Below, in pieces: positions 25,861 to 34,700 of a DNA stretch of 63,571 nucleotides. Positions within the stretch are counted from its first letter, which is position 1. Each line of letters opens with the position of its first letter. The stretch is taken from the NCBI RefSeq assembly GCF_020141465.1, contig NZ_JAHSPD010000002.1, positions 1 through 63,571 on the forward strand, written 5' to 3'. Both the position numbers and the translations under genes were made by a program. The notes under the pieces are model-generated. The model was not told the DNA's origin. It saw nothing but the letters and a program-made list of their open reading frames with translations, and ran no database searches. The DNA is from Roseovarius carneus. Lineage in GTDB: Bacteria > Pseudomonadota > Alphaproteobacteria > Rhodobacterales > Rhodobacteraceae.

Positions 25861-26686
25861 TACCGCGCCCTCCCGGAATGAACGGACCCGATTTGAACTG
25901 GCGCGGTTTGAGCGACCCTCTGCCATTAGTTTTCTGGGCTATGCGCTCGGACTTGTCATTATCTTCTGGTGCCTCGCCGGTGCCGGATTCTCGCTTGAAA
26001 AAGTAGCCAGTTCCCCGCCCCGCTTTGCCGATTTCGCCGCGCGGGCCTTCCCGCCGAACCTTGACCCACAAGTGCTTTCGCGGCTGGGCTGGAAAATGGT
26101 CGAGACACTGCAAATCGCTGTTGCTGGTGCCGTGATCGGGGTAATCATATCTGTTCCTGTCGCCCTCTTGGCCGCAAAGGGGCTGATCGCCGGCCCATGG
26201 GTCAATCAAATTGTCCGGACCGGGCTAAGTTTCATCCGTGCTGTGCCGGACATCGCCTGGGCACTGGTTTTCGTTGTGGCCGTAGGACTTGGTCCCTTTG
26301 CGGGCATGCTGGCCATCGTGATTGACACAATCGGTTTTTGCGGACGCTTTTTCGCCGACGACATGGAAGCAACCGACAAAGGCCCCGCCGAAAGCCTAAC
26401 AGCCACTGGTGCGCGGAAACTCGATGTTGTGGCCTGTGCCACGATCCCCGGCAGCCTGCCTGCTTTCATTTCCACCTCTCTCTTTGCTTTGGAGAAAGCC
26501 GTCCGGTCGTCGACTATCCTTGGTCTTGTTGGTGCGGGTGGGATCGGGATCGAGCTTAAAGTTGGTTTTGACCTTTTCGATTACCCCACAGCGATGACCG
26601 TGATCTTGATGATCGCAGTTGTTGTGATCGGGATCGAGCTCGTCAGCGGCTGGGCCCGCGCCCGAATTATTGGAGAGCAGCGTTGA
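25853..26686 (+). CDS. third PhnE-type permease
   Basis: This 277-residue permease has a first membrane segment ALGLVIIFWCLAGAGF, a PhnE coupling loop (AESLTATGARKLDVVACATIPGSLP) and a conserved C-terminal segment (RSSTILGLVGAGGIGIEL). It overlaps the ATPase gene by eight bases and the broken methyltransferase by four. It lacks the long periplasmic domain of the second PhnE at 9117 and presumably works as a homodimer, since no second permease gene lies here. Confidence 0.9.
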   Translation: MTDTAPSRNERTRFELARFERPSAISFLGYALGLVIIFWCLAGAGFSLEKVASSPPRFADFAARAFPPNLDPQVLSRLGWKMVETLQIAVAGAVIGVIISVPVALLAAKGLIAGPWVNQIVRTGLSFIRAVPDIAWALVFVVAVGLGPFAGMLAIVIDTIGFCGRFFADDMEATDKGPAESLTATGARKLDVVACATIPGSLPAFISTSLFALEKAVRSSTILGLVGAGGIGIELKVGFDLFDYPTAMTVILMIAVVVIGIELVSGWARARIIGEQR

Positions 26687-26946
26687 AACCGGAAACAGCA
26701 GACCAGCATTGGAATGCCCAATCGAGAGCCGTCGAAGCAAATAGCAAGCGGCCAGCGCCCGGCAAGGAATTGCAAGAATGGGCCGCTGGTCCGGCACAAT
26801 GCGCACGCATCCTTGATCTTGGGGCGGGCGTGGGGCGTCACGCGCTTTGGCTGACAGCCCAAGGCTTTGAAGGTCGGAAGCTTGAGGAGCGTGAACACGA
26901 AACGCCGGGGATTTTCCACAGGCATCTGACAACGGAACAACTTTGA
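26683..26946 (+). pseudogene. SAM methyltransferase with internal deletion
   Basis: The 87-residue frame contains methyltransferase motif I intact (RILDLGAGVGRHALWLTAQGF, about residues 42-62). It then passes at once to a basic tail (RKLEEREHETPGIFHRHL) that looks like the natural end of such a protein. The whole middle of the Rossmann fold, probably 100 residues or more, is missing, yet the frame is kept. It overlaps the permease stop and abuts the PhnM-like gene. When intact it presumably methylated an intermediate of this module. Activity now is improbable. Confidence 0.78.
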
Positions 26947-28152
26947 ATGATTACCTTTGAAGGCGCACAGGTTTACCTGCCCGGCGAGATCACCCAAACG
27001 AATGTTTCCATCAGCAATGGCAAGATTGTCGAATTAGGGGGCCCTGCGCAAGGCGAGGTGATCGACGCACGTGGATTAATATTGGCGCCTGCCCTGATCG
27101 ACGTACATGGCGATGCGTTCGAACGCCAGCTGATGCCCCGTGTAGGAGTTTTCTTCCCAACCGAAACGGCGCTCATCGACACTGACCGCCAACTTGCAAC
27201 CAACGGGATCGCCACCGCTTATCACGCCATCACGCTGGGATGGGAGCCGGGGTTGCGCGATGTGGCACGCGGCCGCGAACTCATGCAAGCCATGCGCGAT
27301 CTGGCCGCGCGGCTGACCGTGGAAAACCGCGTGCAGCTTCGGTGGGAGACCTTCGCATTCGAGGCTTTGGACGTGATCGAATGGGCGCTTGCGGGGCCGC
27401 TATTGCCTTCCGTAGCCTTCAATGACCACACGTCTATGACCATGCGGGCCTATGACGTGCCAATCCAGGATCGCGCTTTTGAGCTGTCGCCTGATTTTTC
27501 AATAGCGTCGCTATACGACGCGCGGATGAAAAAGCGCACTGCCTCCAAAGCCCATCGCGCAGGGCTGAGCGAGGAAGACTATATCGCACTCCTAGGCCAG
27601 ATCTGGGATCGGCGCACCGAGGTGCCGGGTGCTATTGCAAAGGTTGCCCGGATGGCGCGGGATGCCGGTGCGCCGATGCTCAGCCATGATGATACACGTG
27701 CCGAAACCCGTGCCTATTTCCGCACTCTCGGGGCGGGGGTTGCCGAATTTCCCATGGTGATGGAAGCGGCAAAAGCAGCCCGTGCGGGCGGTGATCCGAT
27801 CATCTTTGGTGCGCCCAATGCCGCCCGTGGAGGGAGCCATATCGGTTCGCTTGGTGCGGGTGATATGGTGGAGGCCGGTCTGTGCGATGCGCTCGCTTCG
27901 GATTATTTCTACCCCGCCATGCTTGCCGCAATTGCCAAACTTGACGCGGAGCGCCGCGCGGATCGGCTTGTGCTTTGGTCGCTCGTCTCATCTGGCCCCG
28001 CAAGGGCAATGGGTTTGCCCGACCGGGGCGACATCACTGTTGGCAAGCGCGCGGACCTTGTTTTGGTGGATTGGCCCGACGGCTCCGTCCCAGCCATTCA
28101 GGGAACATGGGTTGCGGGCCGTTGCGCCTATCGTGGTATGCCCGCTGGATGA
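26947..28152 (+). CDS. PhnM-like amidohydrolase of the second phosphonate module
   Basis: This 401-residue enzyme is a distant PhnM paralogue: DVHGDAFERQLMPR replaces HTDNVERHIEP, and FNDHTSM, LSHDDTRAETR and ASDYFYPAML correspond to the other PhnM metal-site blocks. All metal ligands are kept, so it should be an active hydrolase. Extra residues after the first motif (VGVFFPTETALIDTDRQL) and around YDVPIQDRAFELSP suggest a different substrate. It lies between a methyltransferase relic and an MFS gene, and its start follows the previous stop without a gap. The canonical PhnM is at 22829, so this copy is unlikely to be a simple duplicate. Confidence 0.85.
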   Translation: MITFEGAQVYLPGEITQTNVSISNGKIVELGGPAQGEVIDARGLILAPALIDVHGDAFERQLMPRVGVFFPTETALIDTDRQLATNGIATAYHAITLGWEPGLRDVARGRELMQAMRDLAARLTVENRVQLRWETFAFEALDVIEWALAGPLLPSVAFNDHTSMTMRAYDVPIQDRAFELSPDFSIASLYDARMKKRTASKAHRAGLSEEDYIALLGQIWDRRTEVPGAIAKVARMARDAGAPMLSHDDTRAETRAYFRTLGAGVAEFPMVMEAAKAARAGGDPIIFGAPNAARGGSHIGSLGAGDMVEAGLCDALASDYFYPAMLAAIAKLDAERRADRLVLWSLVSSGPARAMGLPDRGDITVGKRADLVLVDWPDGSVPAIQGTWVAGRCAYRGMPAG

Positions 28153-29387
28153 ACCTGCCAAGACTGAACCGCGATTATTTGCCTGCCATTGGACTGGGGA
28201 TAACCCAGATCATGGGCTACGGCACCCTGATGTACGCCTATGCCGTGCTCCTGCCAGAAATGGTCAAGGATCTTGGACTGACCCTGTCAGAGGTTTTCGG
28301 CATTCTGTCGCTGGGCCTTTTGTTTGGCGGCCTGGTCTCACCCATTGCCGGAAAACTGGTGGACCGTTTCGGCGGACGGTGGGTGATGACGCTGGGCTCT
28401 GTCGTGGCCAGCCTTGCGTTGATGGCGATGAGCCAAATTGAAGGGCGGATCGGGTTGTTTGTACTGATCCTGATGGCCGAAGGCGCGGGTATGTTCGTGC
28501 TGTATAATGTGGCCTTTGCCAGTGTGGCGCGACTGGATCTAGGCGTTCTGCCGCAACGCTCGATTTCGGTCATCACACTGTTTGGCGGGGTTGCCTCGAC
28601 TATTTTCTGGCCGCTGACTCTTGCGCTGTTTAACCGGTACGGCTGGGAAACAACATGGGTGATCCTCGGCTTCAGTGCCTTACTGATCTGCACACCGATC
28701 CACTTCTTTGTCTTGCGCGGGCCTGAACGCGCCGCTGATGCACCCAAGCCTGAAAATTCGCCAGACTGGCCCGAACTGACCGGGCGCCTGCGCAAACAGG
28801 CAATGCTGTGGATGGTCTTTTCTTTCATTTTTTCTGGCTACCTGATGGGCGCTATTATGACACTTTGGGTGACCAATGTTCAGGACCTAGGACATACAGC
28901 GGCAATGGCAGCCTTCGCCGGTGCCGTCATCGGCCCGTTCAAAACGGTGGGCCGGTTTTTTGAGATGTTGGTCAGTCGCAGCATGTACCCGTTAGTGACC
29001 TATGCGCTTAGCCTTGGCCTGATGTTTTCTGGCTTTGTCGTCCTGTTGATTTTCGGATTTACGTTCACTGGACTTCTGCTTGCGGCGGCACTTTACGGAA
29101 TGGGCGACGGGATCAAAACTATTGCGCGCGGGACACTGCCTTTGGCGCTATTTGGTGCCAAAGGTTACGGCGCACGACTTGGGTGGATCTCCTTTGTACA
29201 AATGGGGATCAACGCCTCCGCCCCTTTTGCTTTTGCATGGACCACGCAAACCTACGGCGGCTGGTGGTCTTTTGCTGTAATGGCCCTGTGTCTTTGCTGT
29301 GCGATTGCTACCTACATGTTTATTCCCGACCCAAGGACCCACAGACATGACCCCGCTCAAAATAGGCGCCTGCCTGAAAACATCTGA
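28149..29387 (+). CDS. MFS transporter of the second phosphonate module
   Basis: This 412-residue major facilitator protein has about twelve membrane segments. The signature KLVDRFGGRWVM lies between segments 2 and 3, and a central loop (ERAADAPKPENSPDWPEL) separates the halves. ATG at 28149 overlaps the stop of the PhnM-like gene (ATGA), which settles the start. It may export a by-product or import an organophosphonate. MFS proteins of this type (monocarboxylate-porter-like) do not reveal the substrate. Its last 41 bp overlap the start of the TIM-barrel relic. Confidence 0.85.
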   Translation: MNLPRLNRDYLPAIGLGITQIMGYGTLMYAYAVLLPEMVKDLGLTLSEVFGILSLGLLFGGLVSPIAGKLVDRFGGRWVMTLGSVVASLALMAMSQIEGRIGLFVLILMAEGAGMFVLYNVAFASVARLDLGVLPQRSISVITLFGGVASTIFWPLTLALFNRYGWETTWVILGFSALLICTPIHFFVLRGPERAADAPKPENSPDWPELTGRLRKQAMLWMVFSFIFSGYLMGAIMTLWVTNVQDLGHTAAMAAFAGAVIGPFKTVGRFFEMLVSRSMYPLVTYALSLGLMFSGFVVLLIFGFTFTGLLLAAALYGMGDGIKTIARGTLPLALFGAKGYGARLGWISFVQMGINASAPFAFAWTTQTYGGWWSFAVMALCLCCAIATYMFIPDPRTHRHDPAQNRRLPENI

Positions 29388-29866
29388 GAGTGCCGACCAC
29401 CGCGATTGGCTGTTTGATGCCGCCCGCGATATCGAACTACAGGATTTCATGTCCCATGCTGCGCTGACCACCGGATTCGACGATCGCATTGCCGCCGCCA
29501 AGACGGCCCTTGATGGGCATACTGGACGCCTTGGCATTCATGGGCCTTTTGAAGGTCTGGATATCGATAACAAAGACGCGGAACTGCGCCCGATCATTAC
29601 TGCACGGTACCTGAAAGCGCTGGAGGCTGGAGACCGGATCGGCGCACGCCAGATGGTGCTGCATTCGCCATACACAGCTTGGTATCAGCACAACATTTTC
29701 AACTTTCCGGGCTATGCCGAAAGCAAGCTTGGCCGCATCCATTAAATTCTAGACCCTGTCGTGCGCGCAGCCGAAGAAATGGGCATTAAGCTGGTCATTG
29801 AGAATATTCAGGATGTACGCCCAGAAACACGTCGCGCGATGGTGGATAGCTTTGGCTCAGAAGCAA
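29347..29866 (+). pseudogene. sugar-phosphate isomerase/epimerase TIM-barrel protein, interrupted
   Basis: The frame starts MTPLKIGACLKTSE and has the isomerase/epimerase features LGIHGPFEG, LEAGDRIGARQMVLHSPYT and, after an in-frame TAA at 29743-29745, VRAAEEMGIKLVIENIQDV. The stop falls inside otherwise intact coding sequence in the same frame, so it is a nonsense change. About 120 bp later the gene is cut off at GSEAR by the end of an IS256-family element. The downstream half is gone. With the broken methyltransferase this shows the module's metabolic part is decaying while its transporter genes are intact. Confidence 0.85.
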
Positions 29867-29867
29867 G

Positions 29868-30827
29868 AGAGAGTCCGGTTTTCAGTGTAATTATTTTTAG
29901 GTCCATGCTTGCTGAGAGGAGCAGGGACGATGACGATTTCCAAAGAACTTCTGGACGAACTTTTGAAAGGCTGCGAGCGACCTGAAGATCTGCTTGGCGA
30001 TGGCGGGCTGATGAAAGAGCTCAAGATTAGGCTGATGGAGCGCATGCTGGGTGCGGAACTGACGGTGCCTCTGGGCTATGAGGATGGCAAGGAAGCACCG
30101 CCGGGCCAGCCCCACCGGCGCAACGGCACTGCCAGCAAGCGCTTGAAGGGTTAGGACGGCGAGGTGCCGATTTCGGTTCCCCCGTGATTGGGACGGCAGT
30201 TTTGAGCCCGAACCGATCAAGAAGGGCCAAACCCGGATCGACGGTATGGATGACAAGATTATTGCGCTCTACGCCGCCAGTCTGACGGTGCGCGATATCA
30301 GCGCGCACCTTGAGGACGTCTACGGCCCACAGGTCTTGCCCCCTCTGATCCGCCGCGTGGCCGACGCCTTTGTGGACGGCCCCAAAGGCTTCCCAGAGGC
30401 GCTCACAGCGGCCTTTGCGCAAGCAACAGTGCAGACTTGCATTGTTCATCTTGTCCGCCATTCGCTGAACTTCTGCGCCTGGAAAGATCGCAAGGTCGTG
30501 ACCACTGATCGGCGCCGGATTTACAGCGCAGCTAGCGCCGAACAGGCTGCCGTTGAACTCGATGCTTTCGAGGAAAAATGGGCCGGCAAATACGCCTTGA
30601 TTGCCCCGGCCTGGCGGCGGGCGTGGCAGGCGGTGATCCCGTTCTTCGCCTTCGATCCGGCAATTCGCAAGATCATCTACACGACGAATGCCATTGAAAG
30701 CCTGAACCGGGCGATCCGAAAATCGATCAAGACGCGTGGCTCGTTCCCGACCGAGGACGCTGCGACAAAGCTGATCTATCAAGCCATCCGCACCTTTGAG
30801 AAAGGCGGCAGAAATGTCCGAGAATGA
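29868..30827 (+). pseudogene. IS256-family transposase relic with left terminal repeat
   Basis: The left end GAGAGTCCGGTTTTCAGTG is typical of IS256 elements, and the transposase starts at ATG 29930 (MTISKELLDELLKG). It has a TAG after KRLKG near 30152, a one-base gain in a C-run near 30182 that shifts the frame, and an in-frame internal deletion joining RRVADAF to VDGPKGFPEAL. That deletion removes the region around the first catalytic aspartate. The latter part (TVQTCIVHLVRHSLNF; TTNAIESLNRAIRKSIKTRG) is intact to 30827, after which the normal C-terminus and right end are missing. Not functional. Confidence 0.88.
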
Positions 30828-30929
30828 TTTGTAGCCCGAAATCAATGCGCTATCATGTTCGACCAGCGCTTCAATGCGTGACCGTATCTGAAACCCGCAT
30901 GGGCCAAGCCGGATACACAGAGTTCATGA

Positions 30930-31704
30930 AACTCCCGGCGGATCGCGTCAGGGGCCACAACCTCAAATTGCCTGTCCAGCGTGTTGTCCGCGACGACAGT
31001 AGGCTTGCCGCCGTAGTGACCTGGGCGGCGTTTGTCGCCAATCTGTGCGACGATGCCTGCAAGGCTGGCCAAACGTGCGACACGGTTCTCTGAGCAGGTC
31101 TCGCCCGCATCGCGCAAGTCATCAGTCAGTTCGCGATATCCATAGACCTTGCCGCTGTCGGCCCAAGCCTGATGGATCAGCTCTGTTTGCCGTGCATCTT
31201 CAAGCGCACGCAGGCTTAATGGTTCCCTAAGCCATGCGTAGAAGCCGCTGGAATGAACCATCACCACGCGGCACATGGACCGCACAGAAAACTCCGCGCG
31301 ATGAGCCCCCCCTCTCATGCATGTCAACATGCACTGCCGGGCAGTGAATGAACGCATACTTCACTGAGACTCGCGCGCCCAGTACGCGGTCGCCTTTTTT
31401 AAGATTGTCCGCTCCTCGGTCACGCGGGCCAACTCACGCTTCAGCCGCTTGATCTCAGCAGCCTGTTCAGCACCCTCTGATCTGACACGTGGTGACTTCG
31501 CAAACTGCGCTTTCCACGTGTACAGCGACTTGGTGCTAATCCTCAAACGCTCAGCCACTTCGCTGACCGCGTATCCGCGCTCAACAACCTGCGCCACAGC
31601 GTCCTACTTGAACTCGTCCGCAAACCGTATTCCCTAGTTCATATCCGTCTCTCCTTGGTTCCAAAATTACCAAGCAAAGCGTCTACAAATCTAGGGGCAC
31701 CTCA
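30930..31704 (-). mobile_element. IS3-family element relic (orfA and partial orfB)
   Basis: The left terminal repeat lies at 31704 (TGAGGTGCCCCTAGATT on the minus strand). orfA runs 31642-31361 (RLRISTKSLYTWKAQF; EIKRLKRELARVTEERTILKKA) but has TAG codons near its start (codon 3) and after FADEFK, both consistent with CAG to TAG changes. orfB follows (SVRSMCRVVMVHSSGFYAWL; RQTELIHQAWADSGKVYGYREL; NTLDRQFEVVAPD) and is lost before the catalytic DDE core, at about 30930. A short palindromic insert disrupts the orfA-orfB junction at 31306-31346. The remaining 100 bp to the IS256 relic are unassigned junction sequence. Confidence 0.87.
31306..31346 (-). repeat. double-palindrome element, copy 1 (inside IS3 orfA/orfB junction)
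   Basis: On the plus strand it reads a C-run, CTCTC, the palindrome TGCATGTCAACATGCA (31318-31333) and CTGCCGGGCAG (31334-31344). Related transposases read FI-xx-HRAEFSVRSMC, but here 43 bases stand between FI and HRAEF where about six are expected, giving an insert near 37 bp. The gain breaks the frame. Three more copies are at 39358, 49907 and 63345. Confidence 0.75.
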
Positions 31705-31809
31705 ATGCTCGTTGAAATAGCTCTTGCGAACAAGGTGGCACAGACCATCTGGGCGGTTCTGGCCGAGGAACAAGATTATCGCGATCCAGCGAAGACCGTA
31801 GCCGCCTGA
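31705..31809 (+). pseudogene. IS110-family transposase C-terminal scrap
   Basis: Thirty-four residues (LVEIALANKVAQTIWAVLA, then EEQDYRDPAKTVAA and stop) match the usual C-terminus of IS110/IS116 transposases (ALANKxARxxWAxL). It begins exactly where the IS3 end stops, so the IS3 element inserted into it. Confidence 0.7.
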
Positions 31810-32194
31810 GAGATTTGGACCCAAGCCGCTGATCACTATACTGGCCCATGGCTTCTGAAAATGCCGCACAATGAGGCCTGACAGAAGACCGCAATCGATC
31901 ATTCCTCAAATCAGTCAAAACTTCTTTCATCGAAGGCGCAACCACAGAATCCCAAACTCTGAATTGTTAAATCTTCGCTGCATGCGCGCGCATCACGATT
32001 GATGTTATAGCTGCTAAGGCTCCGGCGTCACGACGCCGCGTGAAGATCAGCTGTTCGTAGCATTTGCCACACAGAAACGGCGGTCAAAGATCAGGTTGTG
32101 GGCATAGAAGAATGAACGCAACAACGACGACCATTAGATCGGGTGAACACTTCCGGGTCGTGCTGTATGAGCACTTGAAATCGGATAAATGCAA
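31810..32194. other. intergenic stretch with no recognisable gene
   Basis: I find no credible gene here. The first part is probably the non-coding end of the IS110 relic. Two small palindromes occur: ATGCGCGCGCAT at 31982-31993 and CGGCGTCACGACGCCG at 32024-32039. Neither has the TGCC-N-GGCA motif of the double-palindrome element. Confidence 0.5.
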
Positions 32195-32222
32195 AAAGGG
32201 CGGCTTGAGTAAGCCGCCCTTT
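32195..32222 (-). terminator. rho-independent terminator of the TRAP operon
   Basis: AAAGGGCGGCTT-GAGT-AAGCCGCCCTTT is a perfect 12-bp stem with a four-base loop, six bases after the permease stop. On the minus strand the stem runs into TTTTT followed by GCATTTA, as expected for a terminator. Confidence 0.9.
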
Positions 32223-32228
32223 CTCATT

Positions 32229-34544
32229 TTAGTCGGAACCGCGCACCGGAATGGGCGCGTCTGGATTGGGCTTGAAGACTTTTTGCGTCAACCATGCAGC
32301 GGCCACAACTGCGATACCGATCACGTCAGTTGTGAGGCCCCCTTCAATCATGAACAGCGCAGCGACACCGACGGCCAGGCGGACGAACCAAGCCGAGCGC
32401 TGCCCCCAGAACCAACCTTGGACACCAGCCGATAGGAGGTACACACCAAACACTGCCGTGACACCTGCGCGACCGACTTCGTACCATGTGCCATCCATCA
32501 ACAAGGCGGAGTTGTAGAAGAACATGAACGGGACGATGAAAGCTGCGATCCCGATCTTGAAGCTTGCGACACTGGTGGACATCGGGTTCGCGCCCGAGAT
32601 GCCCGCCGCCGCATAGCTGGCAAGGGCCACTGGGGGTGTGATGGCCGAAACAACCGCAAAGTAGAACACAAAGAAATGTGCCGTGAGCTGCGGAATACCG
32701 AGTTGGACCAGACCCGGTGCGACGACGGACGCCGCTACCGCATAGGCCGCTGTTGTGGGCATCCCCATGCCCAGCAGGATCGCAATACACATCGCAAAGA
32801 ACAGAGCCAAAAGCTGGCTCACCCCTGCAAGATCAAGCAAAACGGAAGAAAAGCGCGCGCCAACACCGGTGAGCGAGATCACACCCACGATGATACCGGC
32901 ACAAGCGCACACGGCGATGATCTGGATCGACATGACACCGGCAAGTTCGAAGGCTTTCCAGATCTGACACGGGCCCATGCCGGACACAGCCGCCTCTGGC
33001 AGGCTGTTGGGAAACAGCCGGACCATGATGATTGGCATCCAACTGATCACCGCTGCGGCAACCGTCGCGAGCGTACCCGCCCTGATCACGGAATACCCCA
33101 TGAACAACGCCACAATCAGAATGAAGATCGGCAAGAACAAATAGGCCTGACGCACCAGTTTGGCGAATTTTGGCAACTCGTCTTCGCGCATGCCGCGCAT
33201 GCCCAATTTGGCAGCCTCAAAGTCGACCATGAAGTAGACCGAGACGAAGTAAAGCACCGCAGGGATGATCGCCGCAATGGCGATTTCCTGGTAGGGGATG
33301 CCTGTGATCTCGGCCATGATGAAGGCACCCGCGCCCATGATCGGCGGCATGATCTGCCCGCCTGTGGAGGCGGCGGCTTCAATAGCGCCCGCAGTTTTTG
33401 GTTTGTAGCCGACCTTTTTCATCAGTGGAATGGTCAGCGAGCCTGTGGCAACCACGTTGCCCGCAGAGGTGCCATTGATCATCCCCATTAAACCGGAGGC
33501 AAAGATGGCCACTTTCGCCGGGCCACCGCGTGCACGACCCGCAGCCGCAAAGGCAAAGTTGATGAAATAGTCGCCCACTTTTGACGCCTGAAGGAATGCG
33601 GCAAAGATGATGAACAAAATGATATAGGTCGAGGACACCGCCGTTGTGGGCCCGAGGATACCTGCATCGGTGTAGACAAAGCCAAAAAAGCGTTTCCAGT
33701 CATAGGGGTTTTGCACCGCCAGAATACCGGGCAGCAAATGGGCGGTAAACGTATAGACCAGAAACACGCCCGTGATGATCACAAGGGCAAGTCCCGCAAC
33801 GCGGCGGGTAAGCTCAAGGATCAGGGCCGAACCAGCCGTCGCAGCAAAGGCCACACCGATAGGCACAAAGGGTGTGCCCACCGAATTACGCGCAGCGGTG
33901 CCATAGATTGCGATCAAATAGGCCGCGACGGCGAAGGCACAGATCGCCAGCAGAATATCAGAGGCGCGAAACCGGTCGCGGGGTGCTTTTTCAAGCCAGC
34001 CCAGAACGATACCACCAAAGGTGGCTACCAAAAGGGGAAGCCCGAAGTACCAGACTTCCTTGTTGTAGATCGGCGTGCCTGCGAAGGCCGGCCATGTTGT
34101 CAGACCGCTCATTTCAGGCAAATCACCGCCTGCGATCATGAAAGCAAACCAGAAGCTGACGCCGAGCGCCAGAATGGCAGGCAGCATCAAGGCGTATGCG
34201 ATCTTGTCCCATAGGCCAGATTTGGCGTTGTCGTCTTTGTCCGAAAACAGCATCGCATTATACATCAAAAAGCCCAAAGAGAGGGCGCCTGCGATGTGGA
34301 AAATGCGAAAATTCCACGTCTCCATTGGAAACTGCGGCAGAAGTGGAATGGTGACGCCAGTGTAGGACGAGATGGACACCCCGTTGAGGGCTGCCATGTG
34401 AAAAAGCGCATAAAGCGCGCCGAAACCTGCAACCGCCTGAAGCCGCCAGCCTGCGTATAGGCGCCGGTTACCTTCGATAGGCTCTTCGTCGACACCCTCT
34501 GCAATCAACCCGACATCTTCGGCCTGTGTTGGCTCGCGAACCAT
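32229..34544 (-). CDS. TRAP transporter fused permease (DctQM type)
   Basis: This 771-residue inner-membrane protein combines the small (DctQ) and large (DctM) TRAP subunits, as usual for TAXI-TRAP systems. The N-terminal 250 residues give several membrane segments, followed by a long DctM part with conserved GMINGTSAGNVVATGSLTIP, EAAASTGGQIMPPIMGAGAF and LGMGMPTTAAYAVAA. GGGGGAGG lies before the ATG at 34544 and settles the start; a longer reading has no such site. It uses an ion gradient to import the ligand captured by the TAXI protein encoded upstream. Confidence 0.93.
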   Translation of the reverse strand: MVREPTQAEDVGLIAEGVDEEPIEGNRRLYAGWRLQAVAGFGALYALFHMAALNGVSISSYTGVTIPLLPQFPMETWNFRIFHIAGALSLGFLMYNAMLFSDKDDNAKSGLWDKIAYALMLPAILALGVSFWFAFMIAGGDLPEMSGLTTWPAFAGTPIYNKEVWYFGLPLLVATFGGIVLGWLEKAPRDRFRASDILLAICAFAVAAYLIAIYGTAARNSVGTPFVPIGVAFAATAGSALILELTRRVAGLALVIITGVFLVYTFTAHLLPGILAVQNPYDWKRFFGFVYTDAGILGPTTAVSSTYIILFIIFAAFLQASKVGDYFINFAFAAAGRARGGPAKVAIFASGLMGMINGTSAGNVVATGSLTIPLMKKVGYKPKTAGAIEAAASTGGQIMPPIMGAGAFIMAEITGIPYQEIAIAAIIPAVLYFVSVYFMVDFEAAKLGMRGMREDELPKFAKLVRQAYLFLPIFILIVALFMGYSVIRAGTLATVAAAVISWMPIIMVRLFPNSLPEAAVSGMGPCQIWKAFELAGVMSIQIIAVCACAGIIVGVISLTGVGARFSSVLLDLAGVSQLLALFFAMCIAILLGMGMPTTAAYAVAASVVAPGLVQLGIPQLTAHFFVFYFAVVSAITPPVALASYAAAGISGANPMSTSVASFKIGIAAFIVPFMFFYNSALLMDGTWYEVGRAGVTAVFGVYLLSAGVQGWFWGQRSAWFVRLAVGVAALFMIEGGLTTDVIGIAVVAAAWLTQKVFKPNPDAPIPVRGSD

Positions 34545-34700
34545 GAGATCCTCCCCCGCAAAGAGACCTTGCACATCCTGCAACTGTCCTTTGTAGATTT
34601 TCTGAAATGCGCAGTCTTCGGGGGCCACGGTAGCCCGAACGCGAAGAATGACAAAGTGGAAGCGGCGCGCCTTGAAAGAGACGCACCGCCAGTGTTTGGT

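Noticed and set aside
26751..26780. GCCCGGCAAGG in the methyltransferase relic as another double-palindrome copy.
   Set aside because: No inner palindrome or GAGAG follows, and the bases encode a normal stretch of the protein.
30842..31093. Open frames on both strands over the IS256/IS3 junction as genes.
   Set aside because: They consist of orfB shadow and junction sequence, with no ribosome-binding site or recognisable domain.
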